Shown: positions 1 to 9,381, counted from the stretch's first letter. The stretch is 64,000 nucleotides of DNA from Bradyrhizobium sp. SZCCT0148 (GCF_018129985.1 NZ_JAFCKT010000010.1:122894-186893); one strand, 5' to 3'. Notes: generated by a model not told the origin, from the letters alone. Translations and numbers: made by a program.

Positions 1-2
1 CG

Positions 3-1076
3 CGCGACGAGCGCGATCCGCTCAATCTCGATCTGCCCGAACGCAAGATCCTCCTGAAAAGCGATGGTACGGTCGACCGCGTCGTGGTGCCCGAACGTCT
101 TGATGCGCACAAGCTGATCGAGGAGTTCATGATCCTCGCCAATGTCGCGGCCGCGGAGATGCTGGAGAAGAAATCGCTCCCGCTGATCTACCGCGTGCAC
201 GACGAGCCGACCTTGGAGAAGGTCCACGCGCTCGCGGAGTTTCTGGAGACGCTCGACGTTCCCTTCGCCAAATCAGGCGCGCTGCGTCCCACCACGTTCA
301 ACCGCGTGCTGGCCCAGCTCGAAGGCCATGATTACTATCCGCTGGTCAGCGAGGTCGTGCTGCGCGCCCAGGCGCAGGCCGAATACTCCTCCGAGAATTA
401 CGGTCACTTCGGCCTGAATTTGCGCCGCTACGCGCATTTCACCTCGCCGATCCGCCGTTATGCCGATCTCGTCGTGCACCGCGCGTTGGTCCGCGCGCTC
501 GGCCTCGGCGAAGGTGCCCTGCCCGACAGCGAGACGCCGGAAACCCTGAGCGAGGTCGCCGCCCACATCTCGGTGACTGAACGGCGGGCGATGAAGGCGG
601 AGCGCGAGACCGTCGACCGGCTGATCGCCCATCACCTCGCCGACCGCATCGGCGCGAGTTTCCAGGGCCGCGTCTCCGGCGTCACCCGCGCCGGGCTCTT
701 CGTCAAGCTGGCTGAAACCGGCGCCGACGGACTGATCCCGATCCGATCCCTCGGTACGGAATATTTCAACTATGATGAGAACCGGCACGCCCTGGTCGGC
801 ACACGCAGCCGCACCATGTATCAGCTGGGCGACTTGGTGGATGTCCGCCTGATCGAGGCGGCCCCGATCGCAGGCGCACTGCGTTTCGAGCTGCTGTCGT
901 CCTCCAGTGAGGCCGCGCCGCACGACCGCAGGCAACCAGGTCCGCAACGCCGCCCCTCGCTCAAGGCGCATCCCGGCCGCAGCCCGGACAGAAAACGCAA
1001 GCCGCCGAAGCCAAAGCCCGGCAAGAAGGGCAAAGGCAAGAGCAAGGGCAAAGGCAAGAAGGGCAAGGCATGGTGA
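3..1076 (+). CDS. rnr: Ribonuclease R, C-terminal part (5' end outside window)
   Basis: 3'-to-5' exoribonuclease that degrades structured RNA. The reading frame is open from base 3, so the gene starts upstream and only its last ~357 codons are here. Visible are the end of the RNB catalytic domain (EEFMILANVAAAE, then HFTSPIRRYADL, the family's conserved RNA-channel block) and an S1 domain (GRVSGVTRAGLFVKL). The end is a Lys/Arg/Gly-rich basic tail of about 60 residues, typical of RNase R. An internal GTG at base 84 is not a start, because conserved RNB sequence precedes it. The stop overlaps the next gene by 7 bases, so the two are probably co-transcribed. Confidence 0.93.
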   Translation, partial: RDERDPLNLDLPERKILLKSDGTVDRVVVPERLDAHKLIEEFMILANVAAAEMLEKKSLPLIYRVHDEPTLEKVHALAEFLETLDVPFAKSGALRPTTFNRVLAQLEGHDYYPLVSEVVLRAQAQAEYSSENYGHFGLNLRRYAHFTSPIRRYADLVVHRALVRALGLGEGALPDSETPETLSEVAAHISVTERRAMKAERETVDRLIAHHLADRIGASFQGRVSGVTRAGLFVKLAETGADGLIPIRSLGTEYFNYDENRHALVGTRSRTMYQLGDLVDVRLIEAAPIAGALRFELLSSSSEAAPHDRRQPGPQRRPSLKAHPGRSPDRKRKPPKPKPGKKGKGKSKGKGKKGKAW

Positions 1077-1510
1077 CCATGAGCACGGCCCCGAAGATCT
1101 GGACGCGCGAGACGGGTCTCGTCGAGAAGCGCGATCTCTGGACGGCCATGAAGCGCGGCTTTCGCGGCCGCTGCCCGCGCTGTGGCGAGGGCAAACTGTT
1201 CCGCGCCTTCCTGAAGACGGCGGACAATTGCTCGGTGTGCGACCTCGATTTCACGCCGCACCGCGCTGACGATCTGCCGGCCTATCTCGTCATCGTCATC
1301 GTCGGCCACGTCGTGGTGCCATCGATCCTCTGGATCGAGACCAACTATACTACGCCGGTCTGGCTCAGCTTCGCGGCCTATCTGCCCTTCACCTTCGTCG
1401 CCTCGCTCGCGCTGCTGCAGCCCGTCAAGGGAGCTGTGGTCGGCCTGCAATGGGCTCTGCGCATGCATGGGTTTGACGACACCCCTCCGGATGGTATTCC
1501 GCCTGTGTAA
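1070..1510 (+). CDS. DUF983 family membrane protein with zinc ribbon
   Basis: 146 residues. The N-terminal part has two CxxC pairs (C35/C38 in RCPRCGEGKLF and C54/C57 in CSVCDLDF) that should bind zinc. Two hydrophobic segments follow, at about residues 72-95 and 100-122. This is the usual DUF983 layout in alphaproteobacteria, where the gene often lies next to rnr and a NUDIX gene, as here. Function is unknown. The start overlaps the end of rnr by 7 bases; a second ATG at 1079 is an alternative start. Confidence 0.85.
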   Translation: MVTMSTAPKIWTRETGLVEKRDLWTAMKRGFRGRCPRCGEGKLFRAFLKTADNCSVCDLDFTPHRADDLPAYLVIVIVGHVVVPSILWIETNYTTPVWLSFAAYLPFTFVASLALLQPVKGAVVGLQWALRMHGFDDTPPDGIPPV

Positions 1511-1540
1511 GCAAGAAGCAAAAAGCGTTGGGGTGAGGAT

Positions 1541-2290
1541 ATGACGGATACGACGCAAGCCGATGAGAAGGTAAAGATCCACGAGGGCAAGGAAGCCGAT
1601 CACCATCCCTATTTCCGCCCGAGGGATGCGGCGACGCTGATCCTGGTCGACCGCAGCAGCACTACGCCGAAAGTCCTGGTCGGCAAGCGCCACGACAAGG
1701 TGGTGTTCATGCCCGGCAAGTTCGTGTTCCCGGGCGGGCGCGTCGACAAGGCCGACTATCGCGTGCCCTGTGCCGCGCCGATCACCCCCGAGCTGGAAGC
1801 CAACCTCGCCAAGGGCAGTCCGAAGACACCGGCTTCACGGGCGAAGTCGCTCGCCATTGCCGCGATCCGCGAGGCCTGCGAGGAGACCGGTCTTTGCCTC
1901 GGCCGCAAGGCGGAGATCAAGGCGAAGCTCGAAGGTCCGTGGCAGCCGTTCGCCGACGCGGGCCTGCTGCCCGATCCCTCCAGCCTGTTCCTGATCGCCC
2001 GCGCGATCACCCCGCCCGGCCGCGTCAAGCGTTTCGACACCCGCTTCTTCACCGCAGATGCCTCCGCGATCACCCACCGCGTCGACGGTGTGATCCATGC
2101 CGATGCTGAACTGGTCGAGCTGGTCTGGGTCGAGCTCGGCTCCAAGCCGCTGGCCGACCTGCATCCGATGACGCGCAACGTGCTCAACGAGCTGCACACC
2201 CGCCTCGCCACCGGCCCGCTCCGCCACGACGCGCCGGTGCCGTTCTTCCATTTCTACGGCGGCAAGATGCAAAAGGATATTCTGGGCTGA
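1541..2290 (+). CDS. NUDIX hydrolase
   Basis: 249 residues. Cytosolic hydrolase of a nucleoside diphosphate linked to another group; the substrate cannot be read from sequence. The Nudix box is split, with a glycine-rich strand (PGGRVDKADY) followed much later by REACEETGL at residues 110-118. The ~40-residue insertion between them is typical of the long alphaproteobacterial NUDIX proteins (RNase R-DUF983-NUDIX neighbourhood). It starts 30 bases after the DUF983 gene, with GGGGTGAGG upstream as ribosome site, so it is probably the last gene of that operon. A palindromic repeat follows it. Confidence 0.88.
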   Translation: MTDTTQADEKVKIHEGKEADHHPYFRPRDAATLILVDRSSTTPKVLVGKRHDKVVFMPGKFVFPGGRVDKADYRVPCAAPITPELEANLAKGSPKTPASRAKSLAIAAIREACEETGLCLGRKAEIKAKLEGPWQPFADAGLLPDPSSLFLIARAITPPGRVKRFDTRFFTADASAITHRVDGVIHADAELVELVWVELGSKPLADLHPMTRNVLNELHTRLATGPLRHDAPVPFFHFYGGKMQKDILG

Positions 2291-2301
2291 GCTCGGTCCT
2301 T

Positions 2302-2402
2302 CCGGGGCGCGCGCAGCGCGAGTCAGGAATCCATTCATCGATCATCTCCGCTGTGCGATGGATTCCGGGCTCGCGCCAAGAGGCGCGCCCCCGCAATGAT
2401 GC
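2302..2402. repeat. Intergenic palindromic repeat, single copy here
   Basis: Imperfect inverted repeat. GGAATCCATTCATCG faces CGATGGATTCCGGG, and an outer pair of GC-rich arms (GCGCGCAGCGCGAG / CTCGCGCC...GGCGCGC) encloses it. It fills the gap between the NUDIX gene and the flavin monooxygenase. The form is that of short interspersed palindromes common in Bradyrhizobium chromosomes (inference). Confidence 0.6.
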
Positions 2403-2515
2403 GATTTTGCTGAACGCCCGGCGAAAAACGAAATAATCCTCCCTTCCATGCCGCTAGCGGAGTTCCGCCGCGTCCCTATGTCTTCCCGAGCGTCACCAAG
2501 AACGGACACCGGGCG

Positions 2516-3841
2516 ATGGCACAACGGCAACTCAAGCTTGGCGCGTTCATGCGCCCGATCAGCATCCACACCGGCGCCTGGCGCTATCCCGGGGCTTGGC
2601 CCGACGCCAATTTCAACTTCTCGCACATCAAGACGCTGATCCGGAAGCTCGAGGCCGGCAAGTTCGACGCCTTCTTCATGGCCGATCACCTCGCCGTGCT
2701 GAACATGCCGATCGATGCGCTCAAGCGCAGCCACACTGTGACCTCGTTCGAGCCGTTCACGCTCTTGTCGGCGCTATCGGCCGTCACCGAGCGGATCGGC
2801 CTGATCGCGACGGGCTCGACAACGTTCGACGAGCCCTATCACGTCGCGCGCCGCTTCGCCTCGCTCGATCATCTCAGCGGCGGGCGCGCAGGCTGGAACA
2901 TCGTGACCACATCGAATCCGGACGCGGCTCTGAATTTCGGCCTCGACGACCACATGGAGCACGCCGAGCGCTACAAGCGCGCCCGCGAATTCTACGACGT
3001 CGTCACCGGCTTGTGGGATTCCTTCGCCGACGACGCCTTCGTGCGCGATGTCGAGAGCGGCTTGTTCTTCGATCCAGCGAAGATGCACACGCTCGATCAC
3101 CACGGCAAATATCTGAAGGTACGCGGCCCCCTGAACATCGCCCGTCCCGTGCAGGGTTGGCCGGTGATCGTACAGGCCGGCGCCTCCGAAGACGGCAAGC
3201 AGCTCGCCGCCGAGACGGCGGAAGCCGTGTTCACCGGCGGCGGCAGCCTCGCCGACGGACAAAAGCTCTACGCCGACATCAAGGGCCGCATGGGAAAGGT
3301 GGGCCGAGATCCGGAACATCTCAAGATCCTGCCCGGCGCCTTCGTCGTGGTCGGCGACAGCGTTGACGAGGCAAGGGAGAAGCGCGCTCTGCTCGACAGC
3401 CGCGTGCATTACGAGAGCGCGATCGCCTCGCTGTCGGTCATCCTTGGCACCGACGCCTCCGGCTTCGATCCGGATGGTCCGCTCCCTGAAATCCCCGAGA
3501 CCAACGCCAGCAAGAGCGGCCGCCAGCGCATGGTCGACCTCGCCGCACGCGACAAGCTCACGGTGCGCCAACTCGCCCAGCGCGTCGGCGGCTATGGCGG
3601 GCTCTCGTTCGTCGGCACCGCCAAGACCATCGCCGACCAGATGGAGGAGTGGCTGGTCGGGCGCGGCTCCGACGGCTTCAACATCATGTTCCCGTTCCTG
3701 CCGGCCGGCCTCGATGATTTCGTCGACAAGGTGGTCCCGGAACTGCAGCGGCGGGGGATCTTCCGCACAGAGTACGAAGGGGCCACTTTGAGGGAGAATT
3801 TGGGCCTGCCGCGGCCGAAAAACCGGTTCTTCGAGGCCTAA
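2516..3841 (+). CDS. LLM-class flavin-dependent monooxygenase, NtaA/SnaA/DszA type
   Basis: 441 residues, the usual length for the FMNH2-dependent two-component monooxygenases (NtaA nitrilotriacetate, DszA sulfone, SnaA). Such enzymes take reduced FMN from a separate reductase. Typical blocks are the N-terminal TGAWRYPGAWP, then FDAFFMADHLA, SGGRAGWNIVTTSNPDAALNFG (read around positions 2870-2940), and WPVIVQAGASEDGKQLAAETAEAVF near residue 220. No flavin reductase is adjacent, so the partner must be elsewhere. The substrate cannot be assigned. A second in-frame ATG lies 30 bases downstream of the chosen start. Confidence 0.88.
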   Translation: MAQRQLKLGAFMRPISIHTGAWRYPGAWPDANFNFSHIKTLIRKLEAGKFDAFFMADHLAVLNMPIDALKRSHTVTSFEPFTLLSALSAVTERIGLIATGSTTFDEPYHVARRFASLDHLSGGRAGWNIVTTSNPDAALNFGLDDHMEHAERYKRAREFYDVVTGLWDSFADDAFVRDVESGLFFDPAKMHTLDHHGKYLKVRGPLNIARPVQGWPVIVQAGASEDGKQLAAETAEAVFTGGGSLADGQKLYADIKGRMGKVGRDPEHLKILPGAFVVVGDSVDEAREKRALLDSRVHYESAIASLSVILGTDASGFDPDGPLPEIPETNASKSGRQRMVDLAARDKLTVRQLAQRVGGYGGLSFVGTAKTIADQMEEWLVGRGSDGFNIMFPFLPAGLDDFVDKVVPELQRRGIFRTEYEGATLRENLGLPRPKNRFFEA

Positions 3842-3877
3842 TGGGGCCGCTTTGGGTGGTTTTCGAGGTGTAAAACC

Positions 3878-3906
3878 TTGACATCAGGCGGTTTCTGGCT
3901 AGGTTG
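3878..3906 (+). promoter_or_regulatory. Sigma70-type promoter of rpmG
   Basis: A consensus -35 TTGACA at 3878-3883 is followed after 16 bases by TAGGTT (3900-3905) as -10. It lies about 60 bases before the rpmG start. Seen directly by inspection; transcription start not tested. Confidence 0.6.
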
Positions 3907-3965
3907 CCGGCCAACGCGGGCCATTTGGCCGGCTCCAGATTCCCCAATTTTCTGAGGTTCAGAAC

Positions 3966-4133
3966 ATGGCCAAAGCGGTCACCATCAAGGTCAAGCTCGT
4001 GTCCTCGGCCGACACCGGCTTCTACTACACCGCCAAGAAGAATTCGCGCACCATGACCGACAAGCTGGTCAAGAAGAAGTACGATCCGGTCGCGCGCAAG
4101 CACGTCGAATTCCGCGAAGCCAAGATCAAGTAA
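3966..4133 (+). CDS. rpmG: 50S ribosomal protein L33
   Basis: 55 residues, normal L33 length for alphaproteobacteria. It begins MAKAVTIKVKLVSSADTGF and ends with the basic KHVEFREAKIK. It lacks the zinc-binding CxxC pairs of the C+ L33 form, so it is the C-minus type. It is a monocistronic unit with its own consensus promoter upstream and a strong intrinsic terminator 28 bases after the stop. Confidence 0.96.
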   Translation: MAKAVTIKVKLVSSADTGFYYTAKKNSRTMTDKLVKKKYDPVARKHVEFREAKIK

Positions 4134-4161
4134 GATCGCGGACAAGCGTCGAAGAGTTTTG

Positions 4162-4186
4162 CGGGGCCCCTTCGGGCCCCGTTTTT
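4162..4186 (+). terminator. Intrinsic terminator of rpmG
   Basis: Perfect 8-bp GC stem CGGGGCCC / GGGCCCCG with a CTTC loop, followed by TTTTT. Confidence 0.9.
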
Positions 4187-4202
4187 CGTTTCGACTGCGT
4201 TC

Positions 4203-4256
4203 GTGTCCCGGACGCGGTGCAGCGTGCAACGCTGCTCCGCTGAGCCGGGACCCGGA
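4203..4256. repeat. Half copy of bipartite palindromic repeat (family A)
   Basis: Begins GTCCCGGACGCGGTGCAGCG and ends GAGCCGGGACCCGG. It matches the left half of the full copies at 25726-25860 and 63435-63577; the right half is not recognisable here. It accounts for much of the 387-base gap between rpmG and the next gene; the rest (4257-4520) shows no gene. Confidence 0.7.
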
Positions 4257-4520
4257 ACGTGACACGACATCATGCGGAGACCTGGGCCTCGTGCACCGCA
4301 CCGGGCGATGCTTCGCATTCGCCGAAGCGCTGCGCGGGAGCATGAGCGCTGCGCCATGCATACCGTCGAAGTTGGCGTCCGCCATGCGCGCAGCAGACGC
4401 GTCGAAGCCGGACGGGGTCCATGTCAACCTCGGGCAGCGAGGGGCGACGTTGATCCTCATCAAGCGGCGAAGCCGCGCAGTTCTCTACGCTCAATCGAAA
4501 TTGTCCGGGAGAAGCGCACC

Positions 4521-5207
4521 ATGCTTCCCTTTACGCTTGAGCAGTTCCTCAACGTCTTCGCGGCCTACAACAAGGCGATCTGGCCCGCGCAAATTTTGGC
4601 TTACGTGCTTGGAGCCGTCGCCGTGGCCGCCCTTTTTCGGAAAGGCCGTGCCTCCGACCGCGTTGTCTCGGCCGTCCTTGGAGCGATGTGGCTCGGCACC
4701 GGCATTCTCTATCATGGCGTCTTCTTCGCGCCGATAAACAAGGCCGCGTTCGCCTTCGGCGCCTTGTTCGTGGCAGAGGGCGCGGCACTGCTCTACGCTG
4801 GCATCGTCCGCGATGGTCTTCGCTTCGCGATCGATTCCGGCTTTCGAGCGGCGATCGGCGCGGGCTTCATTCTCTACGCATCTCTCGTTTATCCGCTGAT
4901 CGGGATCGCGACGGGGCATTCCTGGCCGACGTTACCGATGTTCGGCGTTTCTCCCTGCCCTGTCACGATCTTCACCTTCGGTCTGTTGCTCATGACGACC
5001 GCCCGATTCTCGTACTGGCTTCTGGTGATCCCCTTCCTATGGTCAGTCATCGGCGGGAGCGCTGCCATCCTCCTCGACGTTCGGCAGGACTGGGTGCTCC
5101 TGGTGAGTGGCTTCATTGCCGTCCCGATCCTCATCGTCGGCAACCGACGTGTACGCGCCGCAGCTGACGAGGCCGGGTTGACGCCCTCAATCGAGTTGCG
5201 CCCATGA
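4521..5207 (+). CDS. DUF6064 family integral membrane protein
   Basis: 228 residues from the ATG at 4521. The N-terminus (MLPFTLEQFLNVFAAYN) is the conserved beginning of DUF6064 proteins, so the longer reading frame from 4272 is not used. About seven hydrophobic segments make up nearly the whole protein; the C-terminus is short and charged. Function unknown. It is followed after 42 bases by another small membrane protein and then arsA, all on one strand, so a link to arsenic or metalloid handling is possible but unproven. Confidence 0.8.
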   Translation: MLPFTLEQFLNVFAAYNKAIWPAQILAYVLGAVAVAALFRKGRASDRVVSAVLGAMWLGTGILYHGVFFAPINKAAFAFGALFVAEGAALLYAGIVRDGLRFAIDSGFRAAIGAGFILYASLVYPLIGIATGHSWPTLPMFGVSPCPVTIFTFGLLLMTTARFSYWLLVIPFLWSVIGGSAAILLDVRQDWVLLVSGFIAVPILIVGNRRVRAAADEAGLTPSIELRP

Positions 5208-5249
5208 TCGCGACGAGCAGCAGCGACCGCTGAGAACGGGTAACCCGGC

Positions 5250-5702
5250 ATGCCTTCTGACAACAAGATTTGGAAGGCAGTCGTTGCCGGGGCGTGTGGA
5301 AGCATCGCCCATTCGCTGCTGATGTCCTTCAAGTCCTGGACCGGACTACTTCCGTCATTCGAGCCCTACGAGAGTCTCCAGACGACGCTGAGCCATGCGG
5401 CCGGCACTGCAGTCCATCCCGTGGTGCCCTGGCTGCTGTCGTTCCTGAATGGCTCAACCTTCGTCAGCCTCGCCTTTGGACATCTTTATCGATGGCTGCC
5501 GGGCGATACCGGAGCGATCAAAGGCATGGCGTACGGCGTGCTGGGATGGGCGATGATGGGGCTGGTGTTCTTTCCCATGATCGGACTTGGATTTTTCGCA
5601 TTCCAGGTTGGACTTGGCGTTTCGCCGGCATTCTTCTCGCTGGCCATGCTCCTGGCTTACAGCGTCGTCCTGGGCATCGTTTACGACGCACTCAATTCCT
5701 GA
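5250..5702 (+). CDS. DUF6789-like small membrane protein
   Basis: 150 residues with four predicted hydrophobic spans. The motif KGMAYGVLGWAMMGLVFFPM, followed by a glycine-rich helix and a terminal GIVYDAL, resembles DUF6789 proteins (recognised from memory, so moderate certainty). It lies between the DUF6064 gene and arsA. No catalytic motif is visible. The 235-base gap to arsA has no hairpin with a T-run, so read-through is possible. Confidence 0.65.
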   Translation: MPSDNKIWKAVVAGACGSIAHSLLMSFKSWTGLLPSFEPYESLQTTLSHAAGTAVHPVVPWLLSFLNGSTFVSLAFGHLYRWLPGDTGAIKGMAYGVLGWAMMGLVFFPMIGLGFFAFQVGLGVSPAFFSLAMLLAYSVVLGIVYDALNS

Positions 5703-5937
5703 CCTGCTGGAAAAGGAGATCAGGGCACTCCGCTTTGGGTCAGGCATGGCCGTTACTTTGCCGGCGATTTCCTTCGCCCGTTGATTCAGCTCAATCAGCT
5801 TCCGGCGGACGTTGTTACCAAGTTTCGATCGAGATCCCGTCGCGAAGCGTTGAACCATCTTTCAACACAATGCTCCGCGGCGCCCGGACCGCTCGACACG
5901 TCGCCGTATGACCACTGCGGCTGCAGGATACCCTAAG

Positions 5938-7692
5938 ATGCACCAATTTCTCGCGCTGACCGCCCCGACGCCCTATCTGTTCTTCACCGGAAAGGGCGGA
6001 GTCGGAAAGACCTCTCTTGCATGCGCCACGGCCGTTGCCCTCGCCGACCGTGGACTTCGCGTTCTGATCGTCAGCACCGACCCGGCGTCCAACCTGGACG
6101 AGATACTCGAAACCACGTTGAGCGATCGCCCTACGCCGGTGCCGAACGTGACCGGGCTTTCGGCAATGAACATCGATCCCGAGCTAGCTGCCGAGGCCTA
6201 TCGCAGCCGCGTCCTCGACCAGCTCGGGCCCGAAATGACCACGGACGAACGATCGACCGTGCGTGAGCAGCTCTCCGGCGCCTGCACCACCGAAATAGCG
6301 GCCTTCGACGAGTTCGTGGGCCTGCTGGACGGCGATATGACGGGGTTCGATCACATCATATTCGATACGGCTCCGACCGGTCACACGCTGCGACTGCTGA
6401 GCCTGCCAAAGGCATGGAGCGGCTTCCTCAAGGACAACGATCGGGGCGCATCCTGCCTCGGGCCGCACTCCGGCCTGAAGATGCAGGAGGACCGCTTTCG
6501 CAAGGCGCTGCAGGCCCTGGGCGATTCCAGGCAGACCACCATCATTCTGGTCACCCGCGCCGATCGCGGCGCCGTCCGCGAGGCGGCGAGGACATCGGGC
6601 GAACTTGATGGGCTTAATCTATCGAACCAGCTTCTCGTGGTGAACGGGCGCTTTCACGCCGCGGACCCGACCGATGTCGTTGCAGGGGCGCTTGAGCGGG
6701 ACCAGGACGAGGCGCTGGCCGCGATGCCGGCATCGCTCGCGAAACTGCCGCGAGACGAAATTCCTTTGCTTGGCTTCGACATCGTCGGCGTGACGGCTCT
6801 GAGGGCGCTGCTGTCGCCCTCCAATCGACCATCGGTCGTCTCCACTGAAAGAAGCTCGGAGCCGGTCGACCTGCCGGGCCTCGACCGGTTGGTTGACGAC
6901 ATCGCGCAGGGCAAGCGCGGCCTCATCATGGTCATGGGCAAGGGCGGTGTCGGAAAGACGACGCTCGCTGCCGCCATCGCGGTGGGGTTAGCGAAGCGGG
7001 GTCATGCCGTCCATCTCAGCACGACCGATCCCGCAGCTCACGTCAGTTTCGTTGTCGATGGCGTCATGCCGGGTCTCACGGTCGACCGGATCGATCCCCG
7101 GGTCGAGACCGAGCGCTACGTCGCGAAGATAATGTCGAGCCGTGGCCGTGACCTCGACGCACAGGGCAAGGCCCTTCTGCTGGAAGATCTGGCGTCGCCG
7201 TGTACCGAGGAGGTCGCTGTTTTCCATGCCTTCTCGCACGTCGTCGCGGAAGCCCGGAGCGCCTTCGTGGTGCTCGATACGGCGCCGACCGGCCACACGC
7301 TGCTCCTGCTGGACGCCACCGGCGCCTATCATCGCCAGATGACGAGCCAACTCGCACCGAGCGGTGCGGGGCGGATCGTTACCCCTCTGATGCGGCTGCA
7401 GGACCCGACCCACACGAAGGTGATCCTGGTGACGCTGCCGGAGACGACGCCGGTGTCCGAGGCCGCCTCTCTCCAGGATGACTTGCGGCGTGCCGGCGTC
7501 GAACCATATGGCTGGGTCATCAATAAAAGCCTCACCGTCTCGGGCTCCCGCGATCCCCTGTTGCGGCTTCGGCTCGCTGCGGAGCGGACGCAGATCGCCC
7601 GGGTTCAGAACGGGCTCGCAAGACGCGCCTTCATCGTCGGCTGGCGGAGCAACCCCCCGGTCGGCGTGGAAGAGCTTCGCGCGATGTCATGA
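5938..7692 (+). CDS. arsA: Arsenite-stimulated ATPase ArsA (two-domain)
   Basis: Soluble ATPase that drives the ArsB arsenite exporter. 584 residues from the ATG at 5938, which has AGGA upstream and aligns with the E. coli start (E. coli ArsA is 583). It has two homologous halves. The P-loops are GKGGVGKTS (18-26) and GKGGVGKTT (334-342), and each half carries the signal-transduction motif DTAPTGHT. The three arsenite-binding cysteines are present: C116 (GACTTE), C173 (GASCLGP) and C422 (SPCTEE). No arsB, acr3, arsC, arsR or arsD is in the window; the neighbours upstream are two small membrane proteins. An earlier ATG at 5908 lacks a ribosome site. Confidence 0.93.
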   Translation: MHQFLALTAPTPYLFFTGKGGVGKTSLACATAVALADRGLRVLIVSTDPASNLDEILETTLSDRPTPVPNVTGLSAMNIDPELAAEAYRSRVLDQLGPEMTTDERSTVREQLSGACTTEIAAFDEFVGLLDGDMTGFDHIIFDTAPTGHTLRLLSLPKAWSGFLKDNDRGASCLGPHSGLKMQEDRFRKALQALGDSRQTTIILVTRADRGAVREAARTSGELDGLNLSNQLLVVNGRFHAADPTDVVAGALERDQDEALAAMPASLAKLPRDEIPLLGFDIVGVTALRALLSPSNRPSVVSTERSSEPVDLPGLDRLVDDIAQGKRGLIMVMGKGGVGKTTLAAAIAVGLAKRGHAVHLSTTDPAAHVSFVVDGVMPGLTVDRIDPRVETERYVAKIMSSRGRDLDAQGKALLLEDLASPCTEEVAVFHAFSHVVAEARSAFVVLDTAPTGHTLLLLDATGAYHRQMTSQLAPSGAGRIVTPLMRLQDPTHTKVILVTLPETTPVSEAASLQDDLRRAGVEPYGWVINKSLTVSGSRDPLLRLRLAAERTQIARVQNGLARRAFIVGWRSNPPVGVEELRAMS

Positions 7693-7933
7693 GCCCGCTC
7701 GAGGAGTGAGGATGCTCGCGGCCAGAAACTTCCCATCAAGGTCGAGCCCTGGGAGTTGGAGTTGTCGTAAGCGCCATGGTTACTGCTCGGCACGCCTGGC
7801 CCCGTTGCGTCAGGCGCCCGCCGCGACCGGTGCAATTTGGATCGTGCCAGCGCAAGTGTGACCCACCTCGCAGAGTGCCATGACCGGATTCAATATCCCC
7901 AGCGGGATCGTTGCATGAATCCGGTCCATTCCC

Positions 7934-9169
7934 GTGAAAAGCCATTTGCCCTTGCTGGATCCGCTGCGCTTCGCCGCCGCGCTCGGCGTTGCCATGTTTC
8001 ACCAGATGTTCTGGTCATGGGCCTGGACCTCGATCGGCGTCCCGGGCTTCGAGCGCACCGTCGCCGCCGATGTCCTCTACCCCTCCGCTGCGCCCTTCAC
8101 ATGGTTCGGCTGGGTCGGCGTCGAAATCTTCTTCGTCATTTCCGGTTTCGTGATCGCAAATTCCGCGAGCCAGTCTTCGCCGGGCGCGTTCCTTCTCGGC
8201 CGCGTTCTCAGGCTCTATCCGGCGGTCTGGGTCTGCGCCACCGCGACCCTGCTCGTGCTGCTGCTGTTCGGCAGCGGGCCGGCCTCCGAAATCATCCTGC
8301 CCTATATCCACGCCATGCTGATGGTGCCCAAGGGCGTCACGGGCCAGTGGCTCGACGAGGTCTACTGGACGCTGGCCGCCGAGACGGCGTTTTATGGCCT
8401 CGTGTTCTGCGCGATGCTGACGCGGAAGATCACGCTGCGGCACCTGGCCTTTGGCCTCACCGTCTACAGCGCAATCTTCAATGCCGTCGCGCTGCTGGTC
8501 GCGTCATGCACGACGCCGTCCGACCTGCCCTATCTCGTCATCCTGATGTTCCGGGTGCCGTGCGCGGCGTTCCTGCTGAGCCATGGCTGCTTCTTCGCCC
8601 TTGGCATCTGGCTGTTCATCTCCGCCAACAGGCAATTGACGGCGCTCGAACAGGTCGCCGTCGCCGTCACCTGTCTGTCTGGCGCGGCGGAAATCTATTT
8701 CTTCGCCTCCTTCTTCCTGGAGTCCATCCCCGCCATCGCGGATCAATCGGCCCTGGCGCCGATCCTGGTCTGGGCCGCCGCGGTGCTCCTCATCGCCCTC
8801 GCCGCGAACAGGAACAGGCGCTCTGCAGGCGCCGCACCCGAAGCACCGGCCTATTTGAGAACGCTCGGGCTGATCACCTACCCGCTCTATCTCACTCACA
8901 ACGTCATCGGGGCTGCGATCATCCGCGCGCTGGTCGATGCCGGCCTGGATGCCACCTCGGCACTCTGGATCGCGCTGGGCCTGCTCGTGCTGGTCTGCTG
9001 GTTCATTTGCACGAAGATCGAGCCGGCCATCCGGGCTGCGCTGATGCAAGCCCTCATGCGTTTTGGAACACTGCCGAAGCGGCTGCGGACACCGCGCCGT
9101 TCAGTGTTGACTCGTGGGCTGCGCCTTCCGCGGCCCGTCGCGGTCAAGGTGAACGTCGCGCCGTCCTAG
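7934..9169 (+). CDS. Acyltransferase 3 family membrane protein
   Basis: 411 residues from a GTG start. Multi-pass inner-membrane O-acyltransferase (OafA/NodX/ExoZ type) that usually transfers acetyl or succinyl groups to surface polysaccharide. Motifs are the opening LDPLRFAAALGVAMFHQMF, containing the catalytic-site His, then WVGVEIFFVISGFVI and a second RVLRLYPAVWV block. Ten or so hydrophobic segments follow and the tail is basic. It stands alone, with no glycosyltransferase beside it, so the acceptor glycan is unknown. Confidence 0.88.
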   Translation: MKSHLPLLDPLRFAAALGVAMFHQMFWSWAWTSIGVPGFERTVAADVLYPSAAPFTWFGWVGVEIFFVISGFVIANSASQSSPGAFLLGRVLRLYPAVWVCATATLLVLLLFGSGPASEIILPYIHAMLMVPKGVTGQWLDEVYWTLAAETAFYGLVFCAMLTRKITLRHLAFGLTVYSAIFNAVALLVASCTTPSDLPYLVILMFRVPCAAFLLSHGCFFALGIWLFISANRQLTALEQVAVAVTCLSGAAEIYFFASFFLESIPAIADQSALAPILVWAAAVLLIALAANRNRRSAGAAPEAPAYLRTLGLITYPLYLTHNVIGAAIIRALVDAGLDATSALWIALGLLVLVCWFICTKIEPAIRAALMQALMRFGTLPKRLRTPRRSVLTRGLRLPRPVAVKVNVAPS

Positions 9170-9381
9170 CTGCTCTCTGCCATCTCATCTCGTTCGGATC
9201 GGCGCCTTATAGGGCCGCCCGAAGGGAACGCCGTGGATGGCGGTCTGGATCGGCTTGAGAGGCCTTCCCCTCCCTCTTGTTGTTGCGTGGCTTCTTGGAC
9301 AATTCGCATTTTCGCGTATGCTGAAGGTCCGGTTCAGCTCAATGCCATTCGCTCGGAGCGCTGTGTGGGGGATCGGTCATC

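Noticed and set aside
7810..7995. Minus-strand frame containing MDRIHATIPLGILNPV
   Set aside because: It looks protein-like over ~40 residues but overlaps the acyltransferase start, and I could not tie it to any family; a pseudogene remnant cannot be excluded.
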